DNA of 64,000 nt from Fagopyrum homotropicum (Eukaryota; Streptophyta; Magnoliopsida; Caryophyllales; Polygonaceae), in assembly GCA_033239125.1 (NCBI GenBank), contig BSWB01000006.1, positions 32,914,001 to 32,978,000 of the forward strand. The letters run 5' to 3'. The position numbers were made by a program, and so were the translations under genes. The notes under the pieces were generated by a model. The model was given only the letters and a program-made list of their open reading frames with translations, was not told the origin of the DNA and did no database searches. Below, piece by piece: positions 1 to 12,239 of this stretch. The first letter of the stretch is position 1; each line of letters starts with the position of its first letter.

Positions 1-161
1 ACTTTTTAAACTTTCGTAAGAGGACATTGATAGTGTCTAGCAAAAAACACTAAAGGAAAAGATACAGGAGATTAGCACAAAACCATGACACCAGGAATTG
101 TGCAGTAAATCCCATAAACACAAACCATTGGCTTTCACAGGAAAAGATCAATCAGACCTAC

Positions 162-438
162 CTCCAATAGTAAATGGTTGTTCCAAAATGGTCCCACCAA
201 GTGGTACTCCATAAAGTTTACCACCTTCATTCTTGTCCCAACCTCCAACTATGAGCCCATCTTGCAGCATATTCTGACATATATAAGGAATAAGAGATAA
301 ATTAGACAAAACTATTAGCATGAAGAAACATTGATGACTTAAGGAAATATAAAGGGTGTGAGGATTAATTAGCAGCAAAATCTTATCACACAACATTCAA
401 CATGCCAGCACATAGTCGGACGCTATCTGGGAGTCTAC
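162..438 (-). pseudogene. PBA1: Proteasome 20S subunit beta-1 (PBA1/beta type-6) gene fragment
   Basis: Seen: a 112-nt exon (273 down to 162) with a clean acceptor (tcag) and donor (G|GTAGGT). It encodes a 37-residue piece with [18 protein letters not shown] and [14 protein letters not shown], which I recognise as the middle of plant proteasome beta-1, the caspase-like catalytic subunit of the 20S core. A second scrap at 409-438 reads VDSQIASDYV, matching the family's ADSQxVSDYV stretch that lies earlier in the protein. Odd: the roughly 40 residues that should lie between them are absent from 274-408. No N-terminal exon with the catalytic Thr is visible upstream, and no further exon is visible in 1-161. 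Inference: a truncated gene copy, possibly carried inside the CACTA element whose end lies at 2032. A real gene continuing left of the window is less likely because of the missing internal exon. Confidence 0.75.
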
Positions 439-440
439 AG

Positions 441-1130
441 TCTACAAAAATAGCACTATAAAAATCAGCAATTAAAGAAGTACAAAAGAAAATTGACAAC
501 ATGCTTTCAGGAGAGTTACTATGGACAGGTTCTACATATATAGTGCAAGTCTGGCAAATCAAAAGAATGCAAGCATAAACATAAGATTTTCATATAGAAA
601 TCAAGGTTAAACATGTTTGAGATGTTTAGTGGAAGTTCATAGGGTTAGGGTTGTTATTCGAGAACAAGGATCGAGCTTTGGTATGCTCGTGTTCAACTCG
701 TTTAGAATCGAGCCAAACTCGAGTCGAGCCTATGCTTTAATTGAGCTTTAAAGTGTACTTGAGACTGAGATTTCACTTAACAGATTTTTTCCCCAATTTC
801 TTAGTAATAAACTCACATATTCTAGTCGTGCAAGTCTTAAGTATGTGATCATTCCTATAAATATGGAACTTGTATGCAATAAAGAAGATATGTTAATAAG
901 AGCACCGTCCAAAAGAAAGAACCTAAATCAACTGTAAACTGGATATAATGTTAATTTGAATAATAAACCTAATCTTGATTGAATGATAACTCCATTGTAA
1001 AATTTGGAAGTTACTTTCAAAGCAAATATAGTGAATAAAAAAAGAAAGCACACAAACCAACAACCAACACAAAATTGCAAAATTGAATTCATCGAGATAA
1101 GAAATCAAAGAATCAAAGAAATAAGAAGGA
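441..1130. other. Non-coding stretch between two gene fragments
   Basis: I see no gene here. From 655 to 770 there is a cluster of TCGAG/CTCGA words (tcgagc, ctcgagtcgagc), typical of degenerate plant repeats. The rest is AT-rich and unstructured. Confidence 0.5.
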
Positions 1131-1161
1131 ACATATGGATAAAGTGCATCGGAGAAAGATT

Positions 1162-1520
1162 CTACTCTTTATCACCAAGCTTGATCTCAGAACCTCCGTA
1201 TGCAGGAAAAATAACAGTGTCTCCCTCCTTGAGACTAATTGGAATCAACTTTCCATCTCTTTCGTGAGATCCAAGTCCAAATACGACCACCTTTCCAGAG
1301 TTGAGCTGCAACCCGCACAAATCAATTCAAAAAATTCCCTGACCGAGCACAATTAGAAAATCGGGAAACAAAACCCTAAAAAGAGAGAGTGAAAAGAGGA
1401 TACCGTATTGATCGACTCGAGGGAGGAGAATCCCGACATTGATCTTGGTCGGAGGAACAACTTTCTCGACCAAATCACAAAATTTGAAACGGACCGATTC
1501 AAGCTTGGATGGTGTCGAGA
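1162..1520 (-). pseudogene. CPN10: Mitochondrial chaperonin 10 (CPN10/GroES-like) pseudogene
   Basis: CPN10 caps the Cpn60 folding chamber. Seen: the exon at 1305-1162 reads LNSGKVVVFGLGSHERDGKL, then IPISLKEGDTVIFPAYGGSE and IKLGDKE, a clear GroES-fold C-terminal half. It ends at TAG exactly where the family has the Tyr of KEY-HLFRD, and degraded matching codons follow the stop. A 98-nt intron (1403-1306, donor G|GTATCC, acceptor gcag) separates it from LVEKVVPPTKINVGILLP at about 1475-1415, the mobile-loop half. PSLNR of the N-terminus lies in another frame at about 1490-1515. Removing one C near 1414 would restore the usual E-S-x-N-T|LNSGK reading. So there are at least two frameshifts plus a nonsense codon: a pseudogene that kept its intron, copied as DNA and not through mRNA. 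Confidence 0.85.
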
Positions 1521-1789
1521 TGAATGATAATGATTGGAGGCGAGATCTGGTATTGTCCACAATGACGGAAACAATTGGTAGTGGTCTTGTGAGAAAAGAA
1601 AGAGTTCGACTAGAAACAATGAGAGAGATTCGAGAACAAAGAGCACCTTACCTGCGGGAGGTTGTGATGACTGGCGTGAGTAAGAGACGAAGGTAGGCGG
1701 CATAAGCACCACAAATGTCGCGGCGTCTAGGAGTACACAGCAACGAGAAGACAAGGGTTGGAGGAGAAAGAGGTCCACAATCGACCTAA

Positions 1790-2032
1790 AAAAAATAGAA
1801 CCTATTTCTCGGGAGTTGTATATAAAAACCGCCGAGAGTTTCTTTGATTTACTTCAATATTTCAAGTAGGTTAAAATTAACCTCCGTAAATATTTTTATT
1901 TTTATTTTTTTTTAGACGGAAGAGTATCTCTCAGGGGTTAAATAAAAAACACCTGAGAGTTTTTTTCATTTATGGCGGTTTTATTTAACCTTTGAGAAAA
2001 TTCCCCCGAGAGAGTCTATTTTTGTACTAGTG
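1790..2032 (-). mobile_element. Terminal part of a CACTA (En/Spm) DNA transposon
   Basis: Read on the minus strand from 2032, the sequence starts CACTAGTACAAAAATAG, the canonical CACTA terminus. Behind it are several subterminal copies of a CCCGAGAG/CTCTCAGGGG motif (about 1806, 1830, 1930-1960 and 2001-2012) and short hairpins, the usual transposase-binding layout. The opposite terminus is not in the window, so the element would extend left of base 1 and include the PBA1 and CPN10 fragments, or be truncated. No transposase is visible. Confidence 0.7.
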
Positions 2033-3110
2033 GCAACAAGTTCCAACATTGTTTGGACTTGCTAAATGTTAGAAGTTGTTGAGTGCTCATGGGGCACATC
2101 AGGATATAGAGAAGGGAGCTAGTCTAGGTATTAACTAATGCATCTGATATATCTGTGAGGATTCAAGTCAATGTGGAGATTTGTTGATATGTCTTGAACT
2201 GGGTTTGTCATCTATTTGAGTTTTTACTGTTTGGCTCAATCTTATACTTGGTGACCGAGTATAATTTAGGTTTCGTTACTCTATATATCGTAGTGTTTCC
2301 TTGTTTTTAAAAATAATATGGTTATAATTTGTTTATATGTATCCTGACACTCCTCAATAAAATCTCTCTAAAGTGGACATATTTATTATTGGGTGAACCA
2401 CTATAAAATTGTTTGTCGCCTTTCTTGTTTGTTGAATTATGTCTTTTCTCATAATTCCGCACAACATGAACAATTGACCATATAATTAAACAATTTTGAA
2501 TTTAGTTGAACAATTTTTCAAACTCTTAATTCGAAATAAATTTTAGTTGAACAAATACTTATTATATTTGAAAAATTATTAATTTTCACCATAAGGAAAA
2601 TTTTCGTTATAAGACCCATTTCTAATGGTCCAAATCCTATATATAGAGAGAGAAGGTCGGATTTCAATCACAACCCTTCGAACATACAAACTCATTATGC
2701 CTTCCCATAGTTGAATTGAGCTATCATAACCCTAAATAAACAAACTAGATTCGCCCTCAACTATGAGTCTATGACCCATGACCATAAACTGAGCTTTGTA
2801 TTCATTTGATGATCATATCCGACCCTTTGGCGGATTTTGGTATGGTACCGTTTCACCCCGATGCTTGAATGATCAAATGTCCTTATAAACCTTGAAAGGT
2901 TCCTGCTTGTAGAACTAAACAGAAACAATAAAAAGCTTGAACGGCTACAAAATTCATGGCATGTTTAGGCGATTGTACAATTGTGTGGCACAAGTTCAGT
3001 TGAAGCTGGACGGGAGTATGTATAAGTGGACATTTGTGAAGAAAAATCAATAATTTTAGAGGATTTAACTCTTATAATTAAGAAAATAAGAAAGCAAACA
3101 CTATGCTATA
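2033..3110. other. Intergenic DNA downstream of SEUSS
   Basis: No gene seen. AT-rich, with a TATA-like tatatagagagaga at about 2638 and no matching coding frame after it. Confidence 0.5.
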
Positions 3111-3314
3111 TGGTCCTTTTTTTTCTTTCTAAAGATTAGTACAAAGCCTCAACTACTAACTAATCCCAACTCCACAGTGCACTGCTCCTTTCTCCCCAGC
3201 ACAAGAGAGCCCTAAATTGATATCCCCACCCCAAACCCTATTTCACCTTTTGCTGCACAAACAGCATCCTTTGCCCCCTAAATAGAACCTCTCCTTCAAC
3301 AACTACCTTCTTTT

Positions 3315-6300
3315 CTATGGAGATGGCTTCCAATCAAACTGCAGATTGTTGAACCCGTTTACGGACCCGAGCCCGTTCAACAGCTGGCTTCCTGAATCTT
3401 GGTGGTGTTGTTGGTGCTGGTTTTGTTGGCCCATGCCTTGATCCCGAGCCATTGCAGCCATAGCTATCCTTCCGTTCATGGCCATCGGATTATTACCCAT
3501 CCCGGTTCTTACTCCGTTCATCATGGTTGCCTGACTGATCCCACCACCCATGCTACCATACCCCACCCCCATTCCGTTGTTACCAACTAACCCGTTTGGC
3601 ATGTTAAGGCCTGAGTTGGAACTTTTCAGATCGTTGACACCCATCATTCCTCCGGGGCCGTTCATTTGGCTGGATATCATCATTTCTTGGATGATCTTCT
3701 GAACCGAGCTCTGGGGATCGGTTTGATCTCCATCGTTAGGGAGAGTAGGCTGTTGTTGTTGTTGCATGGAGATGTTGACAGGAGAGTTTGAAGTGTTCAT
3801 GTTGCCCGTGGTGGTTGTTGGCAGGGCATTGTTAGAGGGCTGTTGAAGGGGAGAATTGTTGTTAGGGGGTGGTGTCGGGGAATGGAAAGGCGAGTTGGAT
3901 TGTTGAATGGGTAGTGGAGGTTGCATCGAGCTGGAGGAACTCGGAGACGCCATAGCATGAGGACTGCTTGCATTGCTCATTGGATTCTGAGTTCTTGGAC
4001 CCATGGAGTTCTGATGAAGAAGGACAGGCATTGGATTAGCAGACGTAGGAGCAGATAACGTGCTCGATGAAGCCTGGGCAGATTGGATCTGCTCGTTGTT
4101 TGAGTTTTGTAAACCCGATTGCTGCTGTTGTTGGAGGGCAGGTTGGCGTTGTTGGTCCTCGTGTTGTTGATTTTGACCTTGGAAGCCCAAAGAACTATTG
4201 GCCCTCCTAGGGTATTTGGTCAAGCTTTCTGCAATTTACCAAAGGGAAATGCACTGATAAGCCAAAACATTCTAGGATTCAAAATTCCACTGCATCGTAT
4301 TAAAAGTAATGCAAAGCTTTACCCATTGGTCCAGTCCCTGTAATCCGACTGTAATCGATCAAATCCTTCATACTGTTAACAACTTCGGATATCTGCGAGT
4401 GACAGAAATGATCAGTAGAGGGAAATATTTGGCTAGTGTAGCTGGTCAAATTGCAAAAACTCATCCACAAGAAAAACCACCAAAGTCAAGTGAAAACTCA
4501 ATTGTGTATAGTACTGAAGTGATGTACCTGAAGACATCGGATATATCTCTTGGTATACCCCAAGTCGTTCACTAATGGAACTTCCAATGCTTTGGCTACT
4601 TGTCTAGCTGACGCCACAAACCTGAAAGATCATTGGCAGTGAGGAAAACATAAACAGATACTACAGGCGTGCTTGGTTGTATCAAAGGGAAAGGAAACGG
4701 AATGAAAACAAATCAAGTCCATATATATCCATATTCATTAGTCTCACATGCGATGGTTTGGGAACACTTCTAACTTTTTGCAATTTCTTGTGAATGGGGA
4801 GACAATTAAAAAAATTAGTAACCATATAGGAAAACAAAATTGGGGAATGAAACAAATTTTATACTAAGAATGGGAAGACCTCCACCCTAGGGATTATTTT
4901 TATAAATGAATATTGATGATTACATGGAAGTAGACTATCTGTTTCCATTTTCGTGATTATCACCAAATGTCTCACAGAAGTAGACAGCATTTGAATTCCC
5001 CTTTATGATGAGCTAAGGTGATACCATAAACAAGTTACAAATACGTAAAACTAGTACTACACCAAGAGCAAAGCAAAATTTTCAGATTAAGGAAAACAAT
5101 CTGTATTGGGAAACAGCATCTTTTGGGGAGAGTATTTTTTCCCGACTAGATGATTAAAAACACCATCGTCTCACCTTTTTACATTGGGTTATAACAAAAT
5201 CAAAAAAGGCTGGACAAACCAATGAAGATAGCCATAGCATTGCAGAAACACAACGATGGCCTTCCTATTGAAATTTTTTTTTAATAGATGTATAATGAAA
5301 TAGGTAAGACTGCTTACATATTGCAAGTGCCCTGTAAATCTGAAATGGATAAATTTGTTGAGGCGTTTTGAGTTGCAGCTTGATACTTCTGAGCTGCATT
5401 TCCAAGCTGGCTCACCTATATAAGTAAGGAACATTGTAGGATCAATGACTTCTCAGTTTTTTCCAAACAACTAGCTCAAAATTTTTATATGAAACCCAAA
5501 CACTGAAACGTAGAGGGGGCGGCAATCATCATGAGATAAGAGTAATTTTAAAGTCAAAATTTCAGAAGTCACCCCATAATAACTCATAACTATATGCTTG
5601 AATGTTTTAAGGATCACATGAGTAATGATCCATTATGAACACATGCACATCAGGAATAAATGCAATCATGCTAAATTCAACATAGCATACATAAACTAAG
5701 CACCTCTCAAAAGTCTCCTTGTACATTTTAGGTAAAGCTATCATAGTGTTGGTAGACCATTTGGAATAACAATTGAATTACAAACCCCACTAGTTGGAAT
5801 ATGCTAAATTCATCATTTGCATGCAGCAATATCACAAGCATACATAGATTTTGAGAAGAAAACCTGAAAGTAGTGAAGGATCCTTTACAATTCAAAGTGA
5901 AAATGGCTTCAACGAGAGGTATACAACATAACAGACTAATCTAATTTGTTGAATATTTGAGGTCAACCAAAAGAAAAGGAACATGCTGGAATGAGAAAAA
6001 ATGCAGAATATAACCTGTGGAATCAAAAGCCTTCGAGGGATAAGTTCTTCATGACGTCTGGCACAAAATACCCAAGAACATATCTACCAGAGATTAGCAA
6101 AAAAGGGGTTAAATATCAAAACCAAATCAAGAAAAGTTTGAAATCCCCAAGACAAGGCGATGTATAGAAGCAAAACCTTAAGGTCTGAAGAGAATACTAT
6201 CCGAAGTTGGCCATCTCGAACAACACGAAGTTGCTCAAAAACACTCTCCTGAATTGCCTTAGAATAGTCCAGAACAATCTGTCCAGCAGGATTATGATAT

Positions 6301-8250
6301 TCACGAGGCATATCAACATAAAGAAGTTCTTCCAATGTGCCACTTTCGTACTTGATTTTGAAAAGCCTTGGCAAGACTTCAACAGTTGCCTCTGAAGATG
6401 AAAATGATAACTTTCATGAACTAATTCATGTGTATAGAAAATAAGTGTGAATTCATGTGTATAGAAGATAACCTAACATACCAAAACCCCGTCCTGGTTT
6501 GCGATCACATATTTCACAGTGCCATGCATCCTGACAAGTTCAGATAGAGAACATTTCAACAATTTGAACAACAGACAAAGCAACAACAGAATCCCAAAGC
6601 TAGTTTTTGTAAATAACCCTACATACTAAAGGGGTATAGCAAGCAGCCCTATACAATCAAATCTAAAATTACAAGCAGTACCAATGTGTGTAGTAAGTAT
6701 CAGAAAGTATCAAGTTTTCTTTTTTGAATCAACCCTCAAGGGAGTTAATTGCGCTGAAGAAAATTAAAAGGCGTTAAAGCAAATGAGAAGTACCACTATG
6801 TCAGCAAACTGAGAGGTTCTACAACAAGATAAAAAGGACGAGAAAGTAGCAGTGTAATTACTAAGCAATTAAAGAGACACGGTGAAACCAAACTTAAATG
6901 ATTGAGGTATACACTAAGCAATACAAAAATGCAAGAGCCTGGCAACAAATGTTACAAGTACTTAGATAGGTATTTCTATATTTATACAGCAATACAAAAG
7001 CAGTACACCACGCAAGTAAACGGAGAAGGAACAACTTACTTGAGGAAATACTCCAGTGGTTTGCCGGCCATTTCCATACATGGATACACACCACTTTTTC
7101 TTGGCATTTGGAGCATAAAAATCATCCACGAACTTCCTCCAAAACTCAATATTGTTGTCCTATAATAAAACACACGAGGTAATTAGAGCATGGAACAACA
7201 TGATAAGTTCTTGAACCACAAACAAACTCTCACCTCAGGTCTATTTTGTTGTTGAGACATATATTGGGTGACTCGCCTTGCACACATCCCAACTTCATAC
7301 CCTGGTTTTACCGGTGGTCTCATTTGTAAGTTCTGAGCCTGAAACTGTTGTTGCATTTGAGTTCTTTGTTGTGGAATCGCATTCAAAAGTTGCCGTTGTT
7401 GCTGCTGTTGTAACTGGAGCAATCTTTGTTGCTGAAATAGATTAAGCTGGACACCCGTGGGAGTTTGAGGAGCCTGCCGAGACATTTGGAGCAACTGTTG
7501 TTGTTGCTGTTGTTGTTGCAAAAACATCGACGGGTCCGAGTGTTGAGGCTCCATCTTCACATGTGGCATGCCCCTCATTGACTGAAGCTGTTGTGGCTCT
7601 AGTTTCACAGCACCCAGACCTCTCAAAGATTGCGGTCCATGCTGATCATTATTCGAGTGAGATTCCAACTTCACTTGACCGACACCACCTAGACCGCCTC
7701 CTCTAATAGATTGAAACTGCTGTTGCTGAGCTTGATTGCTCAAAGTAGGAGCAGCGAACTGTTGCATAGGCTGTTGGTGATGATGCTGGAAGGATTGAGG
7801 TTGATCGTGTTGCTGAGAATTTGACGACTGGTGATCCGTCATCATCTGATTACCCGAATGGTTCAAAAACTGGCCCTGACCCTGACCAGATGAACTTGAA
7901 ACAGCATTGCCCATGTGGGTCTGCATGAATGCAGATGAATTGCTGAACCCCATTCCAGAACCAACTCCAGAGAGGGGATCGGGTTCTGCACCCGCATCCA
8001 TCCCACCACGTTGACCACTAGCAGGACCAGGATGGCCAGAACTAGTCATCCCATTTCCAAAGGACTGATTTAGCACTGATGAAACATTGGGGACATTCAG
8101 CAAATTTGCATTATTGTACTGAGTACGAGGCGACATTATAGATGGAAATCCTCCCTGGGAAGGCATTGGACCACCTTGCCCTCCCATTAAACCTGAATTT
8201 GATCTCAGAAGTGAAGGCGGAACAGACTGGGGATTGCCGGACGGTACCAT
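3315..8250 (-). CDS. SEU: SEUSS-type transcriptional co-repressor (LIM-domain-binding family)
   Basis: SEUSS is a nuclear adaptor that pairs with LEUNIG/TOPLESS-type co-repressors and MADS partners to restrain AGAMOUS and guide floral and ovule development. Exons (minus): 8250-7234, 7159-7040, 6530-6482, 6391-6177, 6083-6015, 5415-5318, 4621-4528, 4392-4323, 4228-3315. Every junction is GT-AG and phases match. The total of 2646 nt gives 881 aa plus stop, close to Arabidopsis SEU at about 877 aa. The start is the ATG of MVPSGNPQSVPPSLLRSNSG, which matches the family N-terminus. Residues 1-339 are Ser/Gly/Gln-rich with poly-Q runs. About 340-580 is the conserved LIM-binding-like domain (EFWRKFVDDFYAPNAKKKWC, DAWHCEICDRKPGRGF, LRVVRDGQLRIVF, FVASARQVAKALEVPLVNDL, KDLIDYSR). 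581-881 is a low-complexity Q/N/S/M tail ending in FNNLQFDWKPSP. No lesion seen, so probably functional. Confidence 0.95.
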
Positions 8251-9425
8251 TTTTTATCAAGACCGCAAACTACTAATGTAATTGAAACCAATAAAAAAAA
8301 GTATCTAATGAAACATGAAACTTGTGCCTATACAACTAAAGATTTAAGCTCAAATAAACTAGAAAACTTCATTAAAAACCTCATCCTCCAATTCAAGGCA
8401 TGCCATTTCGAAGTAATTTCTGAAACCCTTATATTTGACCATATGATTTTGACCTTCACAAGAAGCAAAATCTGCAACTTGTAGAACCAATGAAGAGGGA
8501 TTTGGAGAGAACATTCTACAACATAAGCAACACAAGTGGCGAGATCAATTGAGCAATCCAGATGCTTCAAGCAAATTTCCAAATAGCTTAGTAACTCTTG
8601 GATCGGCTGAGCTTCCAATCAATCTACAAGGAAACCCACAAGATGGCGAGTAAATGAAAAGTATAAGCTTTGAACATCTCAAAAATATCTCACAACCTCC
8701 GCCACAAACCCTCGTAGAGAAAAAACAAAAATGACAATATTTGATAAAAATTGGAAACAAATTCCAAATCCCCAAACCCCCCAATCCCCATTTGAAGAAT
8801 CTCAAGAAACTGACTTGAAAATAAAATATATATAAAAAATTGAAGTTCTTTCAGCTTCAGAGTTCAGAGCTTTAATTTCCACCACTGACCCAATAAAACC
8901 CCAAATTAAAAACAATTAACATGGAAGCTAAATAGTTAGGATTTAGGTAATAAACAACCCGGCTTAGACATAAAAAGGTAGACATAAATTCCAATCGGAA
9001 CTGAAGAAGGAAAAGAAATGAAAATCGTCATTGAAGCTCTTATAATCCAAAGTATACTCACCAGAACATGAAATTTGTATCGTTGACTGGGATTTGAAAA
9101 AATGCAGTGAAGTGACAACAATAGAAGTACAGACCCTAATCTCTTTGCTTAAACAAATGCTGGGTTTTCCTTGATTTTTTTTGTCTGACTTGAACTAGGT
9201 GTTTCTGCAATGAACTTGGAATCAATGAATCAATCTCACATCGAAAGAGAGGGAAAAAGACGAGAGGTATTATCCCTCTTTTTTTCGAACTTCTCTATAA
9301 AAAATTCTCCGTTAATTGCCCGCTGTTCTTCGCTGTATCTAGCAGAGAGAGAATTTTGTGAGGAAGGAAGTGGGAAGAGAGAAGAGAGAAGAGAGAGAAA
9401 GTAGTCTCCTTGCGGACGTCAAATT
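8251..9425 (-). promoter_or_regulatory. SEUSS 5' leader with probable intron, and pyrimidine-rich start region
   Basis: On the minus strand a CT-rich tract (about 9405-9280), typical of plant transcription starts, is followed by a presumed first leader exon ending at 9062 with a strong donor (CTG|GTGAGTA). The matching acceptor is attag at 8272-8270, so an intron of about 792 nt (9061-8270) would leave 19 nt before the ATG. SEU genes are known to carry a leader intron. The exact transcription start is inferred. The leader holds two short upstream AUGs (see findings). Confidence 0.55.
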
Positions 9426-9429
9426 AGCA

Positions 9430-11250
9430 TTTCATCGAATTGAATTTTGTTAAGAGGAAGTCAAATCTTCGTCATCCAAAAATGCGAATGTATGATGATA
9501 CATGCTCTTCATGTATGATGATGATGGGAAACATGAGTGGTCTCATGGTAGTCCCATAGGGTCATATTCGGATTTTAAGTCGACATTTAACCCGGTTGTT
9601 TGGTTATATTTACTGAGGCTGCCATTGATATTACGATCCATGAAACCTTATCGTGAAGACGATCGCACCCAATAAATTCCGCGGATGATAATTATATAAT
9701 CTAGTTTATGCTATCCATAGTGGATGTATATGCTCTAGGCCAAAAACATACATATCCCCCCGCTTTTTCATTTTCCTCTCAATCTTATCTCCGTTGTAGC
9801 ATTTATTTTCTCTGTCTCGCTAAAATAATTGCCATCGAACACAGCCACTTAAATCCTTTAAAAAGTGTTTTTACCTGCTAATCAAGATTTCTTGTATTAA
9901 AATAGAATTGAATAAAAAAAATAATTAGATAGGTCTATAACATTTATAAAAAAAAAGGTCACTCCTCAATACTTTATTATATAAATGTAACTATATCTAA
10001 CTTTTTATTTATCATTTATATTTTCAATATACTATTTCTTCTATTTTTATATAACTTTAAACTATTTTTCATATAATTTTTTAAATTATAGTCTATCAAT
10101 AAGTATTATATATTTTACTTTTTATTTTTTTAATAACTAAAAAAAAATTTTAATGACAATTATTAGGAAGTAGTAAATTTTAGAAAAATTAATAATTATT
10201 ATTTTATTTTATTTCTTTATGTATATACAAATTACTCTTATTTTAAAGTATACGTAAAATCTATGCAATATGGATTTTACAATATTATTTTTATGTATAC
10301 GTAATGTAAAAATCATTCAAATGCTGCTAGTATAAACTCATGAATCATAATACTTCTAAATTTATATAAAGAAAATTGTGTGAGATCACTCAGCCTTGTG
10401 AATTTTTTTAAAATTTATTCAGATAATTTTTGTTTAAAAAAAAGTAGGGGACCCTTTAAAAACAAAACTTAAAATTTGATGTGTCATATAAGTAATTTTT
10501 GCGATATGGTATGTTGGAAGTAATAAAAGATTTACGTGTTAATTATTTATTAATTTTATTTAAAATTTTTAAATTATTTTTAATTAAAATTAAATATTAT
10601 ATTATTTTGATAATCATTAATTTTTACAAATTTTTTATAAATCTTATTTTAATTTAAATTTTATTTTTTCACAATGTAATAGTTATTTAATCCGCAAATT
10701 TTTTATGTTATAACATTTTTTGATTTTTTTTTTATATAATGTCTATCTTATTTAATAAATATATGTATGTGAATTGAATAAAAATATATTGTCATGTGAT
10801 TAACTATTTCATTAATAAACTATAATCTAAAAATCCAAATATGTCTAAGTTACTAATAAGGACTTTTCCGTTTGGAATCCTCAAGATTTAGTATTTTTAT
10901 ATAATTTACATTTACCGAAAAAATAGGCTTGGTCTTTTCTAGTTGGTGACCACTAGTTTTGTTTTTTTTTTCGTTTGGTGTCCTTCGGGTTTGGTCTTTG
11001 TCCGTTTGGTGCCCTTTAAGTTTGGTCTTTTCCGGTTGATGCCCTGAGGTTTATTTTTTTTGCACTTGGTCCCTGTAGGTTTGATAACTTTCGTTTGGTG
11101 TCCTATTTTCATTCAATCAATTCAAATAGAATAAAATTAAAATAAAATAAAATTATATTATATTTTATAGCTATATATTAATATTTTTTGTGAGAAATTA
11201 TCTATAGAAATTATTTAATTTAATAAACTCATACAATATTTTAACAAACT
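9430..11250. other. AT-rich intergenic DNA upstream of SEUSS
   Basis: No gene seen. The first few hundred bases presumably contain the SEUSS promoter (minus strand), but I identify no specific element. From 9850 on it is very AT-rich and unstructured up to the decayed repeat at 10925. Confidence 0.5.
10925..11105. repeat. Decayed G/T-rich tandem repeat
   Basis: About six diverged copies of a roughly 30-nt unit built on TTTGGTGxCCTxxxGGTTTGGTC. It is non-coding. This is a common type of plant minisatellite, and copies vary too much for an exact period. Confidence 0.6.
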
Positions 11251-11339
11251 CTGTAATGTTGATTTACGTTGGAAAAGTCATTACTTTATTTTATTTTATT
11301 TTATTTTATTTGAAAACAAAAGTGGTTAGGTTGGTCTAC

Positions 11340-12235
11340 AGTCTAGAGATAGTTCAACCTAAAGTATCCTTCCGGTTGAGTACACGAAATTCAGGATCAT
11401 TAGAAAATTTGGTGTTCGGGTTCGAGATTGTCATATGGGTCAATCGGTCAACAACATAGTTGATTTTTCTTGAAACATGTCTGATTTGGACTTCGTCAAA
11501 GAAACAAAGATCCAGTCTGAAGTCAAATATAATCATCTCGACCTCTCACAAACAATTCCACAAACTTTGGAGTGTCTTGATAACACACAAATTATCACCC
11601 ACGATTTCAATCGTTTTTATCTACATTCTGATTGCCTCTTGTAGGCCAGATTTAAGAGCAAACGCTTCAACTTTAATTACCGAATTGATGTTTTTTTTAC
11701 ATCGAAACTCACAACCTCACCATTGTGATTCCAAATCACAAACCCAATGGATGATTCTCCGAAAGGTTTTTGACCCACAAATTTAAGTTTATGGAAACTA
11801 GATTTTGGTTTATCCCATTCAATATTGTGTCTTTTTTGGGTAGGGTTGAAGACTTGAAGTCATTATGTTGTTGTTTCGTATTGCAATCGTCCTCGTCAAT
11901 GATGTTAGTTTTCCACTTATAAATTTGGTTTTTAATGAAGGTGATAATCTTATTAGCAAGACCAATAGGCTCATTACTAAATAATTATTTTATTCCTGAA
12001 GAATCAGATGCTCCACCAGATGGTTGCAATGCATGCGAAATTGTTAAGTACAAATTTGTTTTTAATTTCACGTAGGAGGTCATGATTTTTTTTATTAACA
12101 AGGCTTATGTTGTTAAGTTCGTTCAAGATCAACCATACAATTTTGGTGACGATTTGTTTACTATAAAGACATTCAGTAAGCAAGTAAGACAAGTTTTCAA
12201 GATGGTGATTGCATAATTCACATCTTGTTACAACA
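11340..12235 (-). mobile_element. 3' end of a decayed L1-type LINE (zinc-knuckle and RNase H-like region)
   Basis: Minus strand, high to low: about 12215-12010 reads RCELCNHHLENLSYLLTECL, a zf-RVT (reverse-transcriptase zinc-binding) motif. About 11760-11350 reads GFVIWNHNGEVV, then EIVGDNLCVIKTLQSLWNCL, then DEVQIRHVSRKINYVVDRLT, the RVT_3 RNase H-like domain of plant LINEs, in more than one frame and with several stops. The RT and endonuclease parts are absent. A second copy of the same family lies at 36415-36690. Confidence 0.8.
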
Positions 12236-12239
12236 ATTT

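Noticed and set aside
3399..4575. Plus-strand open frames across the SEUSS exons
   Set aside because: They are antisense shadows of the Gln/Ser-rich SEUSS coding exons.
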